NCBI GenBank assembly: GCA_010024215.1 | Contig: RGHK01000032.1 | Span: 1-8,235, forward strand | Reading direction: 5' to 3' | DNA: 8,235 bases | DNA from: Pseudomonadota bacterium | Lineage (GTDB): Bacteria > Pseudomonadota > Gammaproteobacteria > Magnimaribacterales > D2472 | Shown: positions 5,163 through 8,235 of the stretch, piece after piece | How positions within the stretch are numbered: the stretch's first letter is position 1 | How the letters are laid out: each line of letters starts with the position of its first letter | Position numbers and translations under genes: made by a program | Notes under the pieces: generated by a model | Databases searched by the model: none | Told to the model about the DNA's origin: nothing | The model's input: the letters and a program-made list of their open reading frames with translations, nothing else

Positions 5163-6473
5163 ATGAAGAAGAGCTATAAGAAAGATACGATTCTGAAACT
5201 TCTCAGTGGGATGAGTAGTGAGAAAGAAATCAGAAAGTATCTAGATAGATTTTCATCTGATGACTATAGATTTGCAGTTATAAAAGTAGGTGGAGCGGTA
5301 ATACAAAGTGATCTTGAAAACCTTGTCTCATCTTTAACATTTCTAAATGAAGTCGGTCTAAGACCAATTATTGTCCATGGTGGAGGCCCAAAACTCTCTG
5401 AAGAACTTCATAAAAGAAAGATAGAGTTTTCGTTCGTGAATGGTCAAAGGGTAACTACGAAAGAAGTACTAGAAGTTGCCTTTGAAATTTTTAGTGGTGA
5501 AAATAAAAAAATCGTATCTGCTCTTAAAGATAAAGAGGTCCATGCAATGCCAATTATTGGCGATATTTTTGACTGCGATATTGAAAATTCAGAACTTGGT
5601 TTAGTAGGTGATATTAAGAATACTGATTCAAGCAAAATTAAAGATATTATTTCTTCAGGTGGTATCCCAGTTATTGCTCCAATGGGTTACACAAAAGATA
5701 ACCAACTAGTAAACATTAATGGTGACAAAGCCACGTTAGCGCTAGCCAAAGAAATAATTCCGGATAAAGTCATTTTTTTAAGCGATGTAGGCGGAGTTTT
5801 TGATGGCAACGATAATTTAATATCAAATATTAATATAAAAGATGATTATGAAAATCTTATGAGTCAAGACTGGCTTCATTCGGGAATGAAATTGAAGTTA
5901 CAGCAAATAAAATTATTATTAGATTCATTACCAAGTAATAGTTCTGTATCAATAACCAAACCACTTCATCTAAACAGAGAATTATTTACTGATGCTGGAT
6001 TTGGAACTTTAGTAAAAGCAGGACATCAAATAGATAAGTTAACATCTTTAAACAAAAAACAAGAAGAAACCGTAACTTCAATATTAGAGTCCTCCTTTAA
6101 AGGGACTTTAAATAATGATTATTTTAAGAACGGTCTGAAGGAGTTCTATTTAAGCTCATGTAATAGAGCATCAATAGTTACAACAAAACACAAAAATATC
6201 ACTTATATGGATAAGTTTGCGGTAATTAACTCTGCCAGAGGAGAAGGTCTTGGTAATGCTATGTGGAACAGAATGCTTTCAGAGCATAACAAAATTTTTT
6301 GGAGATCAAGAAGTCGCAATGCAATTAATAACTTTTATAAAGATGTTTGTGATGGTTTTCAAAAGTATGATGAATGGAGTATTTTTTGGATTGGTATAGA
6401 TGACCTTGATCAGCTTACTGCTTGTATTGATTTTGCTGTGAAACAGCCAGCTACTATTTCCTATGAAAACTAA
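5163..6473 (+). CDS. argB: Bifunctional N-acetylglutamate kinase / N-acetylglutamate synthase
   Basis: The 436-residue protein fuses an amino-acid kinase domain (about 35-285) to a C-terminal GNAT acetyltransferase domain (about 290-436), like the NAGS/K of Xanthomonas and Maricaulis and vertebrate-type NAGS. It would catalyse both acetylation of glutamate from acetyl-CoA and phosphorylation of acetylglutamate. Kinase motifs are KVGGAV (41-46), HGGGP (72-76), NINGDKAT (184-191), SDVGGVFD (207-214) and SGMKLKL (240-246), with Lys41, Asp208 and Lys245 as likely catalytic residues. Acetyltransferase motifs are YMDKFAV (348-354), the acetyl-CoA loop ARGEGLGNAMW (358-368) and FWRSRSRN...FY (379-392). 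The N-terminal 30 residues match the extension of arginine-sensitive members, so allosteric control by arginine is plausible; in Xanthomonas both activities are reported to be controlled. The start at 5163 lacks a Shine-Dalgarno. Its end overlaps argC by 11 bp. Confidence 0.94.
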   Translation: MKKSYKKDTILKLLSGMSSEKEIRKYLDRFSSDDYRFAVIKVGGAVIQSDLENLVSSLTFLNEVGLRPIIVHGGGPKLSEELHKRKIEFSFVNGQRVTTKEVLEVAFEIFSGENKKIVSALKDKEVHAMPIIGDIFDCDIENSELGLVGDIKNTDSSKIKDIISSGGIPVIAPMGYTKDNQLVNINGDKATLALAKEIIPDKVIFLSDVGGVFDGNDNLISNINIKDDYENLMSQDWLHSGMKLKLQQIKLLLDSLPSNSSVSITKPLHLNRELFTDAGFGTLVKAGHQIDKLTSLNKKQEETVTSILESSFKGTLNNDYFKNGLKEFYLSSCNRASIVTTKHKNITYMDKFAVINSARGEGLGNAMWNRMLSEHNKIFWRSRSRNAINNFYKDVCDGFQKYDEWSIFWIGIDDLDQLTACIDFAVKQPATISYEN

Positions 6474-7407
6474 ATTTAATATAGCCATCCTTGGAGGAAG
6501 GGGTTATGTCGGCCAAGAGATAATTAAAATTATTAATAATCATCCTTATTTTTTTATATCTGATATTTATTCTAAAACTTCAAAAGGAAAGCTGGTCGAT
6601 GATTACACTAAGTTAAAGAGCCTGACCTATAAACTATTAGATAGCCCAGAAAAATTAGATTACAAGAATATAGATATTGTAATAATGGCGTTATCAAATA
6701 ATGAATCACCTGATTATGTAAAAAGCATCGAAGAATATGATCCTAATATTATTATTATTGATATTAGTGCTGATTACAGATTTGATGAAAGATGGGCTTA
6801 TAAACTACCAGAGTTAACTGTTTCAGATGACAAAAGGAGAATCAGCAACCCTGGTTGTTACGCATCTGCAATACAATTTTCTTTGTTTCCAATAAAACAC
6901 TTCATTGATGGAAAGGTTAGTTGTATGGGTATTTCTGGGTACAGTGGTGCAGGCGCAACTCCAAATGATAAAAATAATCCTATTAATCTTGAGGATAATA
7001 TTATTCCATATTCATTATCAGGACATATTCATGAAAAAGAAGTAATGAAGCACTGTTATAAAGATATATCCTTTAGCCCTCACGTTGCTAATTTTTTTAG
7101 AGGAATTCTTATAACATCGCACATAAAACTTACTAAAAAGTTATCAAATTCTGAAATACATAATATTTATAAAAGCTTTTATAAAGGTAAGGAGCTTATT
7201 AAAGTAATAAAAGAAATACCAATGATTAATAAGGTATCTAATAGTCATTATGTATATATTGGTGGCTTTGAAGTTGATGAAAGTGGGTATGGTTTAACAG
7301 TATGTTGCACGTTAGATAATTTATTAAAAGGTGCTGCTACACAAGTAATACAGAATCTAAATCATGCTTGTAATCTTGATGAATTAACAGGAATTAATTA
7401 TGAATAA
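6463..7407 (+). CDS. argC: N-acetyl-gamma-glutamyl-phosphate reductase
   Basis: This 314-residue enzyme reduces N-acetylglutamyl phosphate with NADPH to N-acetylglutamate semialdehyde, the step after the kinase of the preceding gene. It shows the dinucleotide loop GGRGYVG (11-17), the substrate segment SADYRF (102-107), the nucleophile Cys132 in SNPGCYAS (128-135), GYSGAGATP (159-167), His190 in HIHEKEV as likely acid-base residue, and LKGAATQVIQNLN (288-300). Length matches the shorter, xanthomonad-type form of the enzyme. The ATG lies inside the end of argB (11-bp overlap, different frame) and the protein begins directly with the first Rossmann strand, so no upstream start is needed. No Shine-Dalgarno is visible, so translation probably depends on re-initiation after argB. 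Confidence 0.94.
   Translation: MKTKFNIAILGGRGYVGQEIIKIINNHPYFFISDIYSKTSKGKLVDDYTKLKSLTYKLLDSPEKLDYKNIDIVIMALSNNESPDYVKSIEEYDPNIIIIDISADYRFDERWAYKLPELTVSDDKRRISNPGCYASAIQFSLFPIKHFIDGKVSCMGISGYSGAGATPNDKNNPINLEDNIIPYSLSGHIHEKEVMKHCYKDISFSPHVANFFRGILITSHIKLTKKLSNSEIHNIYKSFYKGKELIKVIKEIPMINKVSNSHYVYIGGFEVDESGYGLTVCCTLDNLLKGAATQVIQNLNHACNLDELTGINYE
7389..7392 (+). promoter_or_regulatory. Shine-Dalgarno of argH
   Basis: AGGA lies within the argC coding end, 7 nt before the argH ATG at 7400. It supports that start over any later one. Confidence 0.5.
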
Positions 7408-8235
7408 AAAAATTTGGAACACTTCAGGTGTAAAAGTATCAGACGAAATTTCTTCATTTTTAGCTGGTGAGGACATAGAGCTTGATAATTCTATTTTTAT
7501 ATATGATATCGACGCAACAATTGCCCATATAAAGGGGCTTCAATCCATAAATATCCTTAAAAAAAATGAATTTCACAAGCTCAATAAGTCTCTTAAGGAA
7601 CTCAGAAAAAAATTTTTAGAAGGCTCTTTTAAGCTTACTAAAAAATATGAAGATTGCCATTCTGCTATTGAGTTTTATTTAACAAAAGAATTAGGAGATT
7701 TAGGAAAGAAAGTTCATACAGGTAGAAGTAGAAATGACCAGGTCTTGGTAGCTATGAGACTATTTGCAAAAAGAAACCTACAAGACTTTAAAAAATTAAA
7801 TCAATCCATAGCAAAAATTCTCTTACAAATGGCAGCTAAACACGAGCATATTCCAATGCCAGGTTATACACACCTTCAAAGAGCTATGCCTTCTTCGTGG
7901 GGTTTATGGTTTGGATCTTATGCTGAATCTTTTATTGATAATATAGATTTAATAAATAGCACTATTGATTGGATAGACTCAAATCCTCTTGGAAGCGCTG
8001 CAGGTTACGGAGTTGCTCTTCCCTTAGATAGAAAAATAACAACAAAAGAACTCGGATTTAAGAGAGTACAACTAAATAGTTTATATACTCAAAATAGCAG
8101 AGGTAAGTATGAGATGCAGGTTATCAATACTTTAAAACAATCTATGCTTGATGTAAGAAAGTTTGCATGGGATATGAGCCTTTTTATGTCGCAAGAATTT
8201 AATTTATTAACTATTGATAAAGCATATTTAACTGG
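7400..8235 (+). CDS. argH: Argininosuccinate lyase, N-terminal part (cut by window end)
   Basis: The frame starts at 7400, overlapping argC by 8 bp, and is open for 278 codons to the window edge, about two thirds of a typical lyase. The enzyme splits argininosuccinate into arginine and fumarate and acts as a tetramer of the fumarase/aspartase superfamily. Motifs are IWNTSGV near the start, YEDCHSAIE, HTGRSRNDQV (conserved region 1), PGYTHLQRAMP (conserved region 2, with the likely catalytic Thr-His) and NPLGSAAGYG. The window stops at YLTG, just before the expected signature loop of the S-x-M-P-x-K-x-N-P type holding the catalytic Ser, so that residue cannot be checked. It starts MNKKIWNTSG, and the spacing to conserved motifs agrees with xanthomonad ArgH. 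It completes the pathway, and by family precedent further arg or pro genes could follow downstream. Confidence 0.95.
   Translation, partial: MNKKIWNTSGVKVSDEISSFLAGEDIELDNSIFIYDIDATIAHIKGLQSINILKKNEFHKLNKSLKELRKKFLEGSFKLTKKYEDCHSAIEFYLTKELGDLGKKVHTGRSRNDQVLVAMRLFAKRNLQDFKKLNQSIAKILLQMAAKHEHIPMPGYTHLQRAMPSSWGLWFGSYAESFIDNIDLINSTIDWIDSNPLGSAAGYGVALPLDRKITTKELGFKRVQLNSLYTQNSRGKYEMQVINTLKQSMLDVRKFAWDMSLFMSQEFNLLTIDKAYLT

Overview
The window is strongly AT-rich, and its Arg codons are almost all AGA. It encodes an arginine-biosynthesis operon of the Xanthomonas type beside ordinary chromosomal genes. From protein resemblance (recalled, not searched) I infer a streamlined, AT-rich, probably marine gammaproteobacterium of the SAR86 sort. 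The class is fairly secure and the clade is a guess. I see no phage genes, insertion sequences or CRISPR.

Layout. Bases 1-1294 (minus strand) hold two adjacent acyl-CoA dehydrogenase genes; the downstream one is cut by the window start. They look like the two subunits of a heteromeric enzyme. Across a 100-bp divergent gap, 1395-2656 (plus strand) holds three unassigned small proteins: a single-pass membrane protein with a long coiled coil, a 70-residue membrane protein, and a four-helix membrane protein resembling DUF4345. A tRNA-Leu(UAG) gene follows at 2712-2796.

Bases 2813-2943 contain the most interesting element. A good sigma70-like promoter is followed by a 14-codon ORF (MNNYLTQERRVSAL) with tandem Arg codons. 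Next come three mutually exclusive RNA hairpins, the last a strong intrinsic terminator directly upstream of the arg genes. This matches the layout of ribosome-mediated transcription attenuation, as in trp and his, but tuned to arginine.

Bases 2962-8235 are a tight operon, with gaps of 2 and 9 bp and overlaps of 11 and 8 bp. The order is acetylornithine carbamoyltransferase (argF'), argininosuccinate synthase (argG), a fused N-acetylglutamate kinase/synthase (argB with a C-terminal acetyltransferase domain), argC, and argH cut by the window end. Together they imply arginine synthesis through acetylated intermediates: glutamate to acetylglutamate to acetylglutamyl phosphate to the semialdehyde, then acetylornithine (argD, not here), then acetylcitrulline, then citrulline (deacetylase, not here), argininosuccinate and arginine. 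In Xanthomonas, as I recall it, the deacetylase gene sits between argG and argB. Here there are only 9 bp between them.
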